Source of the DNA: Pseudomonadota bacterium
GTDB taxonomy: Bacteria; Pseudomonadota; Alphaproteobacteria; Reyranellales; Reyranellaceae
Reading direction: 5' to 3'
DNA: 17,892 bases
Assembly: GCA_023436825.1 (NCBI GenBank)
Contig: JAEZHS010000014.1
Coordinates: 1-17,892, forward strand
Of the stretch, positions 1 to 6,360 are shown piece after piece. The position numbers were made by a program, and so were the translations under genes. Under the pieces are notes generated by a model. It searched no databases, was not told the origin of the DNA, and saw nothing but the letters and a program-made list of their open reading frames with translations. Position 1 is the stretch's first letter, and each line of letters begins with the position of its first letter.

Positions 1-380
1 AGATGGAGGCGCACATTGGCGAAGCGCTTCAGGCCCTCGCGCAGCACGGCCTCGAGGATCGGCTGATGGAAGTACCAGTTGCCGGCCCAGCCGTGCGGAC
101 CCGGCCCGACGATCCCGCGACGCACCATCAGCGTGCGGCCTTCGCCGCTGACGAAGTGCATGCCGCGCGATGAGGCACGGGCGACATTGGCGATCTTTCC
201 AGCAAGTCCCGCGTTCTGGAAGATGCGCATGACCTCGCCGTCGAAATGCACGGCGCGTGGCAGAGGGAAGATCTCGCGCTCGCGGTCGTAGATGTCGACC
301 GCGAGCCCGGATTGCCCAAGCAGGTTCGCTAGAAGCGCGCCGACCGGGCCGCAGCCGACGATGGCAACATCAGCACTCAG
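1..380 (-). CDS. FAD-dependent aromatic monooxygenase, MhpA-like (partial, runs off left edge)
   Basis: Only the N-terminal ~126 residues lie in the window. The translation begins LSADVAIVGCGPVGALLAN, a Rossmann FAD-binding GxGxxG fingerprint. An acidic residue follows at the end of the second strand (DIYDRE). Next come the PRAVHFDGEVMRIFQ segment and a QPILEAVL segment, both typical of class A flavoprotein hydroxylases such as 3-(3-hydroxyphenyl)propionate hydroxylase MhpA and PheA/TetX relatives. These enzymes use NAD(P)H and O2 to hydroxylate an aromatic ring in the cytoplasm. No ATG, GTG or TTG occurs in frame between the upstream stop (TAA) and the FAD motif. The best start is CTG at 380-378, which overlaps the TGA of the preceding gene as CTGA, with GGGAGG ten bases upstream. 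The gene is therefore probably translationally coupled to the molybdoenzyme gene. Family call is firm; exact substrate is unknown because the C-terminal part is missing. Confidence 0.85.
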   Translation of the reverse strand, partial: MSADVAIVGCGPVGALLANLLGQSGLAVDIYDREREIFPLPRAVHFDGEVMRIFQNAGLAGKIANVARASSRGMHFVSGEGRTLMVRRGIVGPGPHGWAGNWYFHQPILEAVLREGLKRFANVRLH

Positions 381-2713
381 GAATGCAGCGCCTCCCAGAC
401 GCGCTCGGGTGTGGCCGGCATATTAATATGCTTGCCGTCCAGCGCATCGGAGATCGCGTTCATCACCGACGGAAGCGAGCCCGCGCAGCCCGCCTCGCCG
501 CAGCCCTTGGCGCCCAGCACGTTGGTCTTGGCCGGCACCGAGTGATAGTCCATGCGGAAGGAAGGAGTGTCGGATGCCCGTGGCAGCGCGTAATCCGTGA
601 AGCTGCCGGTCAGGAACTGACCGTCTTCGTTGTAGACGCAGTGCTCGAACAGCGCCTGGCCGATACCCTGCACGACGCCGCCATGGCTCTGGCCCTCGAC
701 CAGCAGCGGATTGATGACCGTGCCGAAGTCGCTGACCATGGTGTAGTTCACGACATCGACCCAGCCGGTGTCGGGATCGATCTCGACCTCGGCGACATGG
801 GCGCCGTTGGGAAAGGCCGACGGCGCGGCCTCGTGGACGTGGCTGACGTCCAGCGTGTCAGGCACTCCTTCCGGCAGCGTCATCCCGCTGCGCAGGCGCT
901 CGGCCAGCTCCATGATGCCGATGCCACGGTCGGTGCCGACGATGGTAAAGCGGCCGAGCCTGAACTCGATATCGGCCGGCGAGGCTTCGAGCGCCACGCC
1001 TGCGATCTGCTTGCCCTTGTCGATCACCTTGTCGGAGGCTTCGACGATGGCAGCGCCGCTCGCCATGATCGACTTCGAGCCGCCGGTGCCGCCGCCCGCG
1101 ATCAGGAGATCGCTGTCGCCCTGGATCAGCTTGATCCTGTGGAACGGCACCCCCAGCTTTTCGGTCAGCACCTGCGCGAAGGCCGACCAGTGGCCCTGGC
1201 CATAGTCCAGCGTGCCGGTGATGATCGAGACGTCGCCGTTGGGCTCGAAGCGGATGCCGCCCATCTCCTTCATCGGCGGCGCCGTGACCTCGAGATAGTC
1301 GCCGATGCCGAGGCCGCGCAGCTTGCCGCGCTGCTTGCTTTCGGCCTTGCGCGCCTCGAAGCCGGCGACGTCGGCAAGCTTAAGCGCCTTGTCGAGCAGG
1401 GCCGTGAACTCACCGCTGTCGTAGGTCGTGCCCGATGCGGTTTTGAAGGGCATCTCCTCGGGTTTGATGTGGTTGCGTCTGCGCATCTCGATCCGGTCGA
1501 TGCCCATCTCGCGCGACGCCGTGTCGATCAGCCTTTCCATGAAGTAGTTGGCCTCGGGGCGTCCTGCGCCGCGGTAGGCGCCGACCGGCGAGGTGTTGGT
1601 GAAGGAAACCTTGGTCGCGACCTCGATCAGCGGCGTGCGGTAGATCGCGGCAAGATTGCGCGTGACGCCCATCGAGCCCATCAGCGGACCGACGTTGGCA
1701 AGATAGGCGCCGACATTGGCGAAGCCCGTGAGGCGCACCGCGAGAAAACTGCCGTCCTTGTCGAGCGCCAGTTCGGCATCGAAGTCGTGGTCACGGCCAT
1801 GCTGGTCGCTCAGAAACGCCCCCGAGCGATCGTCGGTCCACTTCACCGGACGGCCCAGGATCTTCGAAGCATGGAACAGTCCAGCATATTCCGGGTAGGG
1901 CGAGCCCTTCATGCCGAACGAGCCGCCGACATTGCCGGTCAGGATGCGCATTTGGTCCGGCTTGATCTTGAGCAGGTCGGCCATCTGGTGTTTCAGGCCG
2001 TAGGCGCCCTGGTTGCCGCAGCGCAGGATGTAGCGGTCGCTCTTGGCGTCGTACTCGGCGAGGGCCGAGCGTGGCTCCATGGCGCAGACGACGATGCGAT
2101 TGCTCACCAGGCGGAGCCGCGTAACGTGCGCGGCCTTCGCAAAGGCCTCGGCCACCTTGGCCGTGTCGCCATAGAGGTAGTCGACGCAGATGTTGCCGGG
2201 CGCATCGTCGAACACCAGCGGCGCCCCAGGTTGCGCGGCTTCTCGGGCGTCGGTGACCGCGGCCAGCTGCTCGATGTCCACCATTACCGCTTCGGCCGCG
2301 TCCTTGGCCTGCGCCAACGTTTCGGCGACGACGAAGGCCACCGGGTCGCCCACGAACCGCACCTTGTCGGTGGCGAGCGAATGGCGCGTCGGCATCTTCA
2401 TCGGCGTGCCGTCGCGGTTCGGCACCGGGATCAGGGTCTTGAGCGGCCCGTAACCCGCCTCGTTCAGGTCATTGCCGGTCCACACACCCAGGACTCCCGG
2501 CATGCCCTTGGCTGCGGCGGTATCGATGTCTCTGATCACCCCGTGGGCCATCTGGCTACGCACCATGTAGCACCATGCCAGGTTGGGCAGGCTGAGATCG
2601 TCGGTGTAGCGGCCTTGGCCCCTCAGCAGAGTGGGGTCTTCCTGACGCGGCACGGGCTGGCCGATGCCGAATTTCATCAAACTAACATCGTCCGCGGCCA
2701 TTGGCGCGTTCAT
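377..2713 (-). CDS. Xanthine dehydrogenase family molybdopterin-binding large subunit (form II CoxL-like)
   Basis: A 778-residue molybdenum hydroxylase large subunit, close to the usual CoxL length. An aldehyde oxidase/xanthine dehydrogenase a/b hammerhead-type N-terminal domain (PVPRQEDPTLLRGQGRYTDD) is followed by the molybdopterin-binding domains with GGSFGMKG near 263-270. The active-site loop is AYRGAGR at 379-385. That is the form II signature; true CO dehydrogenase (form I) has AYRCSFR with a cysteine at this place. The catalytic glutamate is in GCGEAGC (Glu740). It probably hydroxylates an aldehyde or N-heterocycle rather than CO. The start at 2713 (MNAPMAADD) is chosen because homology begins just after it; the frame stays open to 2998 but that would overlap the divergent gene. 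ATG at 2701 is an alternative. No 2Fe-2S or FAD partner subunit gene is in the window, so partners must lie elsewhere. The downstream monooxygenase overlaps its stop. Confidence 0.92.
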   Translation of the reverse strand: MNAPMAADDVSLMKFGIGQPVPRQEDPTLLRGQGRYTDDLSLPNLAWCYMVRSQMAHGVIRDIDTAAAKGMPGVLGVWTGNDLNEAGYGPLKTLIPVPNRDGTPMKMPTRHSLATDKVRFVGDPVAFVVAETLAQAKDAAEAVMVDIEQLAAVTDAREAAQPGAPLVFDDAPGNICVDYLYGDTAKVAEAFAKAAHVTRLRLVSNRIVVCAMEPRSALAEYDAKSDRYILRCGNQGAYGLKHQMADLLKIKPDQMRILTGNVGGSFGMKGSPYPEYAGLFHASKILGRPVKWTDDRSGAFLSDQHGRDHDFDAELALDKDGSFLAVRLTGFANVGAYLANVGPLMGSMGVTRNLAAIYRTPLIEVATKVSFTNTSPVGAYRGAGRPEANYFMERLIDTASREMGIDRIEMRRRNHIKPEEMPFKTASGTTYDSGEFTALLDKALKLADVAGFEARKAESKQRGKLRGLGIGDYLEVTAPPMKEMGGIRFEPNGDVSIITGTLDYGQGHWSAFAQVLTEKLGVPFHRIKLIQGDSDLLIAGGGTGGSKSIMASGAAIVEASDKVIDKGKQIAGVALEASPADIEFRLGRFTIVGTDRGIGIMELAERLRSGMTLPEGVPDTLDVSHVHEAAPSAFPNGAHVAEVEIDPDTGWVDVVNYTMVSDFGTVINPLLVEGQSHGGVVQGIGQALFEHCVYNEDGQFLTGSFTDYALPRASDTPSFRMDYHSVPAKTNVLGAKGCGEAGCAGSLPSVMNAISDALDGKHINMPATPERVWEALHS
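391..396 (-). promoter_or_regulatory. ribosome binding site for the CTG-started monooxygenase
   Basis: On the minus strand GGGAGG lies inside the last codons of the upstream gene, ten bases before CTG (380-378). It is the only purine-rich site near the start of this frame, and it supports initiation at the non-standard codon. Confidence 0.5.
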
Positions 2714-2896
2714 GGGCAGTCCGTTCGCAAAAGGTGGGGAGACAAGGCATTCATATCGTATCGATCGGGCTCTTCCGCCAGTCCGCAATGCAGGTCTCGT
2801 ATCGCGGTTTGACCTGTCTCTCGGCACTGGCACCGCGCAGGGACCGTGCCAACAATGACCCGAGAACGACCACATCGCCGTTACGGAGGTATTTCG
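2714..2896. promoter_or_regulatory. divergent intergenic region between molybdoenzyme and acyl-CoA dehydrogenase genes
   Basis: This 183-base gap separates two divergent transcription units and must hold promoters in both directions. TTGACC on the plus strand near 2810-2815 resembles a -35 box, but I see no convincing -10 at proper spacing. An AT-richer patch near 2750-2762 (catatcgtatcg) could serve the minus strand. No clear operator or hairpin is visible. Confidence 0.3.
2885..2890 (+). promoter_or_regulatory. strong ribosome binding site deciding the GTG start of the acyl-CoA dehydrogenase
   Basis: GGAGGT stands six bases before GTG at 2897-2899. The upstream in-frame ATGs at 2846 and 2855 have no comparable site, so GTG 2897 is preferred. 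Confidence 0.75.
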
Positions 2897-4132
2897 GTGT
2901 CTGCCATTGCCTGGGAACTGCCGGAGGACGTGCGCGCAGTGCGCGACGGCCTGCTCGATTTCGCGCGCAAGGAGATCCTGCCGCGCCACGCGGCACATCG
3001 CGACCTGTTCGAGGATCCGCGCCGGCTCTATCGCGAGGACGGGCGGTTTTCAGACGCTCTGAAGGCGCTGATCGACGATGTGCGACGCGTGTCGGCCAAA
3101 GCCGGCTACTACAATATGTGCGTGCCCGAATCGCTGGGCGGCGGCGGGCTGGGGCATCTTGCCTACTATGTCGGTTGGGAGGCGCTTTTCCGGCAGTGCG
3201 GGCCGCAGAACTGGCTGATGCTCTATGTCATCAGCCACTGGGCCTTCGGGCCGAGCCGGCTGCTCGAGAAAGTCACCGACGAGGCGCGCGAGCGCATGCT
3301 GGCGCCGATGATGGCGGGCGAGGCGTCGATGTGCTTCGGCCTGTCGGAACCCGGAGCCGGTTCGGACGCCGCTGCGCTCGCCACAAAGGCGCGGCCCGAC
3401 GGCAACGGCTGGCGCCTCACCGGCCGCAAGATCTGGACGTCCAATGCGCCAGTCGCGGACTACTGCATCGTCTTTGCGGTGACCGATCCCGAGCGCGCGG
3501 CGCAGCGCCGCGGCGGCATCAGCGCGTTCCTGGTGCCCACGGACTCTCCGGGCTTCGAGGTCCAGCGCGTCATAAAGCTGTTCGGCCATATCGGCGGCGA
3601 CGAGGCCGAATTGCGCCTGGAGGATGTGCGCGTCGAACCCTGGCAGGTCGTGGGCGAACTGCATCAGGGCTTTGCCGCCGCGCTCTACGGCGTGTCTTTG
3701 GGCCGCATCTACAACTCGGCCCGCGCCGTCGGCTACGGACGTTGGGCACTCGAGCTCGCCCTGGAATACGCCAAGACGCGCACGGCCTTCGACCGGCCGA
3801 TCGCCGACTACCAGGGCGTCACCTTCCCGCTGGCGGAGAGCGCCACCGAGTTGCATGGCGCGCATCTGATGGGGCTGAACGCCGCGCTGTTGCTCGACCA
3901 GGGCGCGCCCGCGATCAAGGAACTATCGATGGCCAAGGCCTACTCGGTGCAGGTCGGCTACCGCGCCGTCGATCGCGCCATGCAGACCCACGGCGCCATG
4001 GGGTTCACGAACGAGGTCGGCCTGCACCACGCCTGGCACTCGTTGCGCATCGTCAACGTCGCCGACGGCACCAACGAGATCCTGAACCGCGGCATCGTGC
4101 AGCGGCTGCTCAAGGGCGATGTCGAGCTCTGA
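2897..4132 (+). CDS. Acyl-CoA dehydrogenase family protein
   Basis: A 411-residue FAD flavoprotein of the acyl-CoA dehydrogenase fold, expected to oxidise an acyl-CoA thioester at C2-C3 and pass electrons to electron-transfer flavoprotein. Recognisable parts are the N-terminal helical domain, the FAD/substrate loop CFGLSEPGAGSD followed by GRKIWTSNA, and the C-terminal domain with RTAFDRPIADYQ and MQTHGAMGFTNE. The C-terminal active-site stretch is VADGTNEI: an aspartate (Asp390) stands where medium-chain dehydrogenases carry the catalytic glutamate (YEGT). This resembles the ACAD10/11-type group. A GTG start is preferred on the strength of GGAGGT six bases upstream. The gene leads a probable operon with the hydantoinase-like gene 21 bases downstream. 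Chain-length and substrate class cannot be told from sequence alone. Confidence 0.93.
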   Translation: MSAIAWELPEDVRAVRDGLLDFARKEILPRHAAHRDLFEDPRRLYREDGRFSDALKALIDDVRRVSAKAGYYNMCVPESLGGGGLGHLAYYVGWEALFRQCGPQNWLMLYVISHWAFGPSRLLEKVTDEARERMLAPMMAGEASMCFGLSEPGAGSDAAALATKARPDGNGWRLTGRKIWTSNAPVADYCIVFAVTDPERAAQRRGGISAFLVPTDSPGFEVQRVIKLFGHIGGDEAELRLEDVRVEPWQVVGELHQGFAAALYGVSLGRIYNSARAVGYGRWALELALEYAKTRTAFDRPIADYQGVTFPLAESATELHGAHLMGLNAALLLDQGAPAIKELSMAKAYSVQVGYRAVDRAMQTHGAMGFTNEVGLHHAWHSLRIVNVADGTNEILNRGIVQRLLKGDVEL

Positions 4133-4160
4133 GCAGTGTGTTAATCATGGGCGATGTCGA
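4114..4160 (+). repeat. 12-bp direct repeat spanning the acyl-CoA dehydrogenase/HyuB junction
   Basis: GGGCGATGTCGA occurs at 4114-4125, in the last codons of the acyl-CoA dehydrogenase, and again at 4149-4160, across the HyuB start codon (ATG 4154). The copies begin 35 bases apart. The repeat may record a small duplication or a recombination joint; no function is evident. Confidence 0.6.
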
Positions 4161-5839
4161 ACCTCGATCCCGTCACCCTGACGGTCATCCAGAACGGCCT
4201 GATCCAGGTCTGCAACGAGATGGACCTGGCCTTCGTGCGCGCGGCATTCTCGCCGGTGATCTCGGAGGGCATGGACCGGTCCGACGGCATCTACGATGCG
4301 GCTGACGGCGCCCTGATCGCCCAGGGCGAGCTCGGCCTGCCGGTGTTCGTCGGCACCATGCAATTCTCGACGCAGGCGGTGATCGAACGCGTCAAGAGCC
4401 ACTACGCCGGCAAGGTCGATCCGGGCGACGTGTTCATCGTCAACGATCCCTATCTCGGCGGGACGCATCTCATGGACGTGCGGTTCGTGAAGCCGTTCTT
4501 CTACAAGGGCGAGCTTTTCGCCTGGCTGGCCAATACCGGCCACTGGCCCGATGTCGGCGGCATGGTGCCGGGCGGCTTTTCGGCGAGCGCGACGGAAGTC
4601 GAGCAGGAAGGCCTGCGCCTGCCGCCGATAAAATTCTTCAAGAAGGGCGAGATGGATCAGGAGATCCTGTCGATCATCCTGAGCAACATCCGCATCGCCG
4701 ACCAGCGCATCGGCGACATCAAGGCCCAGGCCGCCGCCCTCACGACCGGTGAGCAGAGGTTGGCGGCGCTGATCGACCGCTACGGTGCGGAGGTCGTGCG
4801 CCAGGCGATCGCCGAGATGCGCCATCGCGCCGAGCGCCAGATGCGTGCGAAGATCGCCGGCATCCCCGACGGCGTTTACGAAGGCAGCTCGCAGGTCGAC
4901 AGCGACGGCGTGGTCGACGAGCCGCTGGTGATCAGGATGAAGATCACCAAGAAGGGCGAAGATCTCACCTTCGACATGACGGGCTCGAGCCCGCCCTGCC
5001 GCGGTCCGATGAACAGCGTCATCGCCACCACCAAATCGGCGATCTACCTGGCGGTGAAGCACATCTTCCCCGACGTGCCGATCAATGCCGGCACTTTCGA
5101 GCCGCTCAGAATCGTCGAGCCCGAGGGCACGTTCCTCTATGCCAGGTATCCGCGGCCGGTGTCGGGCTGCGCCGCCGAGGTCAGCCAGCGCATCGCCGAG
5201 GCGGTGTTCGCGGCGATGACCAAGGCGATCCCGGACCAGCTGTTCGCGGCGCCCGCGGGCACGTCGGGCAATCTCGGCGTCGGCGGCTACGATCCCGAGC
5301 GCAACCGCAACTACATCATGTATCTCTTCACCGGGGGCGGTTACGGCGGCTTCCAGGGCGGCGATGGCTTGAGCAACGGCTGCTCGACCATCGGCATCTC
5401 CAAGATGCCGCCGGTCGAGGTGCTGGAGCAGTTCTATCCCGTGCTGTTCGAAGAGTTCTCGCTGCGCGAGGGCTCGGGCGGCGCCGGCGAGTTCCGCGGC
5501 GGCTTCGGCATCAACTACGCGATCAGGCTGCGCCGTGGCGAGGCGCGCGTCTCCATGGTGATGGACCACGGCCGCACCGGCCCGCAGGGCGTCCTGGGTG
5601 GCAAGGACGGCGGCACCAACACCGTCGAGGTGAGCCAGCGCGGCAAGACGTACCGGCCGCCGCATCTCTCCAAGGACCAGGACATCCAGATCGGCGTCGG
5701 CGACGTGGTGCGCGTGTCGACGCCGGGCGGCGGCGGCTTCGGCGATCCGGCCAGGCGCGATCCGGTTGCGATCGCCCGCGACGTGGCGCGCGGCTACTAC
5801 ACGCAGGCCGAGGTGCGCGAGAAGTTCGGCGCGCAATGA
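4154..5839 (+). CDS. Hydantoinase B / 5-oxoprolinase B-type protein (HyuB-like)
   Basis: A 561-residue member of the HyuB family (N-methylhydantoinase B, acetophenone carboxylase and acetone carboxylase subunits, C-terminal half of 5-oxoprolinase). Family landmarks are the N-terminal SEGMDRSDGIYDA region, NDPYLGGTHLMD at 97-108, TGHWPDVGG near 128-136, the MNSVIATTKSAIYLAVK helix and the glycine-rich C-terminal TPGGGGFGDP. Family members act with an ATP-hydrolysing HyuA partner to open cyclic amides or carboxylate ketones; no hyuA is present in the window, so either the partner is encoded elsewhere or the protein has a different job. ATG 4154 is the first start after an in-frame TAA. No clear Shine-Dalgarno is seen, and translation may be coupled to the gene before it. 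The TGA overlaps the ATG of the next gene. Confidence 0.93.
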   Translation: MSNLDPVTLTVIQNGLIQVCNEMDLAFVRAAFSPVISEGMDRSDGIYDAADGALIAQGELGLPVFVGTMQFSTQAVIERVKSHYAGKVDPGDVFIVNDPYLGGTHLMDVRFVKPFFYKGELFAWLANTGHWPDVGGMVPGGFSASATEVEQEGLRLPPIKFFKKGEMDQEILSIILSNIRIADQRIGDIKAQAAALTTGEQRLAALIDRYGAEVVRQAIAEMRHRAERQMRAKIAGIPDGVYEGSSQVDSDGVVDEPLVIRMKITKKGEDLTFDMTGSSPPCRGPMNSVIATTKSAIYLAVKHIFPDVPINAGTFEPLRIVEPEGTFLYARYPRPVSGCAAEVSQRIAEAVFAAMTKAIPDQLFAAPAGTSGNLGVGGYDPERNRNYIMYLFTGGGYGGFQGGDGLSNGCSTIGISKMPPVEVLEQFYPVLFEEFSLREGSGGAGEFRGGFGINYAIRLRRGEARVSMVMDHGRTGPQGVLGGKDGGTNTVEVSQRGKTYRPPHLSKDQDIQIGVGDVVRVSTPGGGGFGDPARRDPVAIARDVARGYYTQAEVREKFGAQ

Positions 5840-6360
5840 TGCTTGCCCGGCGTGTCTTGCTCGCGCTGCCGGTCGCGGTGGCCGCCAAAGCCGTTGCGGC
5901 GCAATCGACCTGGTACGCCGTGCGTGGACCCGGCAATGCCTTCTTCGTCGATATGCCGGGTGAGCCGATCTACAAGGTGATCGACACGCAGTCGCCCGGC
6001 GGCACCGCCTTCGCCTATCACTCCTACAGCCTCGAATATCGCCGCCTGTCCTTCGTGGCGCAGACCGCGCTGTTGCCGGCCGATATCGATCTGCGCCAGC
6101 CGCGGGCCTACCTGCAATCCGTGCTCGATGACCGCGCACAGCGCCTGGCCGGCGGCAAATGGACCAGCGTCAACTGGCGCGACATGAATGGTGTGCCGGC
6201 GGCCGAATCCGTGGGCTCGGTGCAGGGCGGCACCGTGCTGCGCCAGCTCGTGCTGCTGAAGGGCCGGCGCTACGTGTCGCTCGCCTATCTCGCACCGGCC
6301 GATGCCCAGCGCACACCGGAAGCCGATCGTTTCTTCGGATCATTGAGGTTGGGAGCATGA
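5836..6360 (+). CDS. Small exported protein of unknown function
   Basis: A 174-residue protein. The N-terminus (MMLARRVLLALPVAVAAKAVAA, cut here before QSTWY) reads as a signal peptide: a double arginine, a hydrophobic stretch and an AxA-type cleavage site near residue 22. Tat export is possible because of the RR pair. The mature part contains no cysteine and no known catalytic motif that I recognise. It looks like a compact mixed alpha/beta domain with a FFVDMPGEP segment near the start and RFFGSLRL at the end, a pattern seen in several periplasmic proteins of unknown function. Its ATG overlaps the upstream TGA, and its own TGA overlaps the ATG of the asparaginase gene. It is therefore tightly embedded in the catabolic operon and may serve the same pathway at the envelope. 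A second ATG at 5839 is an equal start candidate. Confidence 0.8.
   Translation: MMLARRVLLALPVAVAAKAVAAQSTWYAVRGPGNAFFVDMPGEPIYKVIDTQSPGGTAFAYHSYSLEYRRLSFVAQTALLPADIDLRQPRAYLQSVLDDRAQRLAGGKWTSVNWRDMNGVPAAESVGSVQGGTVLRQLVLLKGRRYVSLAYLAPADAQRTPEADRFFGSLRLGA

Noticed and set aside
378..400. Frameshift or sequencing error fusing the molybdoenzyme and monooxygenase
   Set aside because: The molybdoenzyme ends normally (VWEALHS) and the monooxygenase begins exactly at its FAD motif. A CTGA overlap explains the junction without an error, though a base error at 380 cannot be excluded.
257..2812. 851-codon open frame on the plus strand opposite the molybdoenzyme gene
   Set aside because: It is antisense to a gene with clear family motifs. 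Its product is rich in Arg, His, Ala and Gly with no domain, as expected of a GC-rich shadow frame.
2846..2896. Start of the acyl-CoA dehydrogenase at ATG 2846
   Set aside because: There is no ribosome binding site there, whereas GGAGGT stands six bases before GTG 2897 in the same frame.
2714..2998. Upstream extension of the molybdoenzyme gene to a start at 2998
   Set aside because: It would overlap the divergent acyl-CoA dehydrogenase coding start and adds 95 residues with no family similarity; homology begins just after 2713.
4145..6139. 664-codon open frame on the minus strand opposite HyuB
   Set aside because: The opposite strand encodes a full-length HyuB-like protein. This frame has low-complexity Arg/His/Ala/Asp composition and no recognisable fold.
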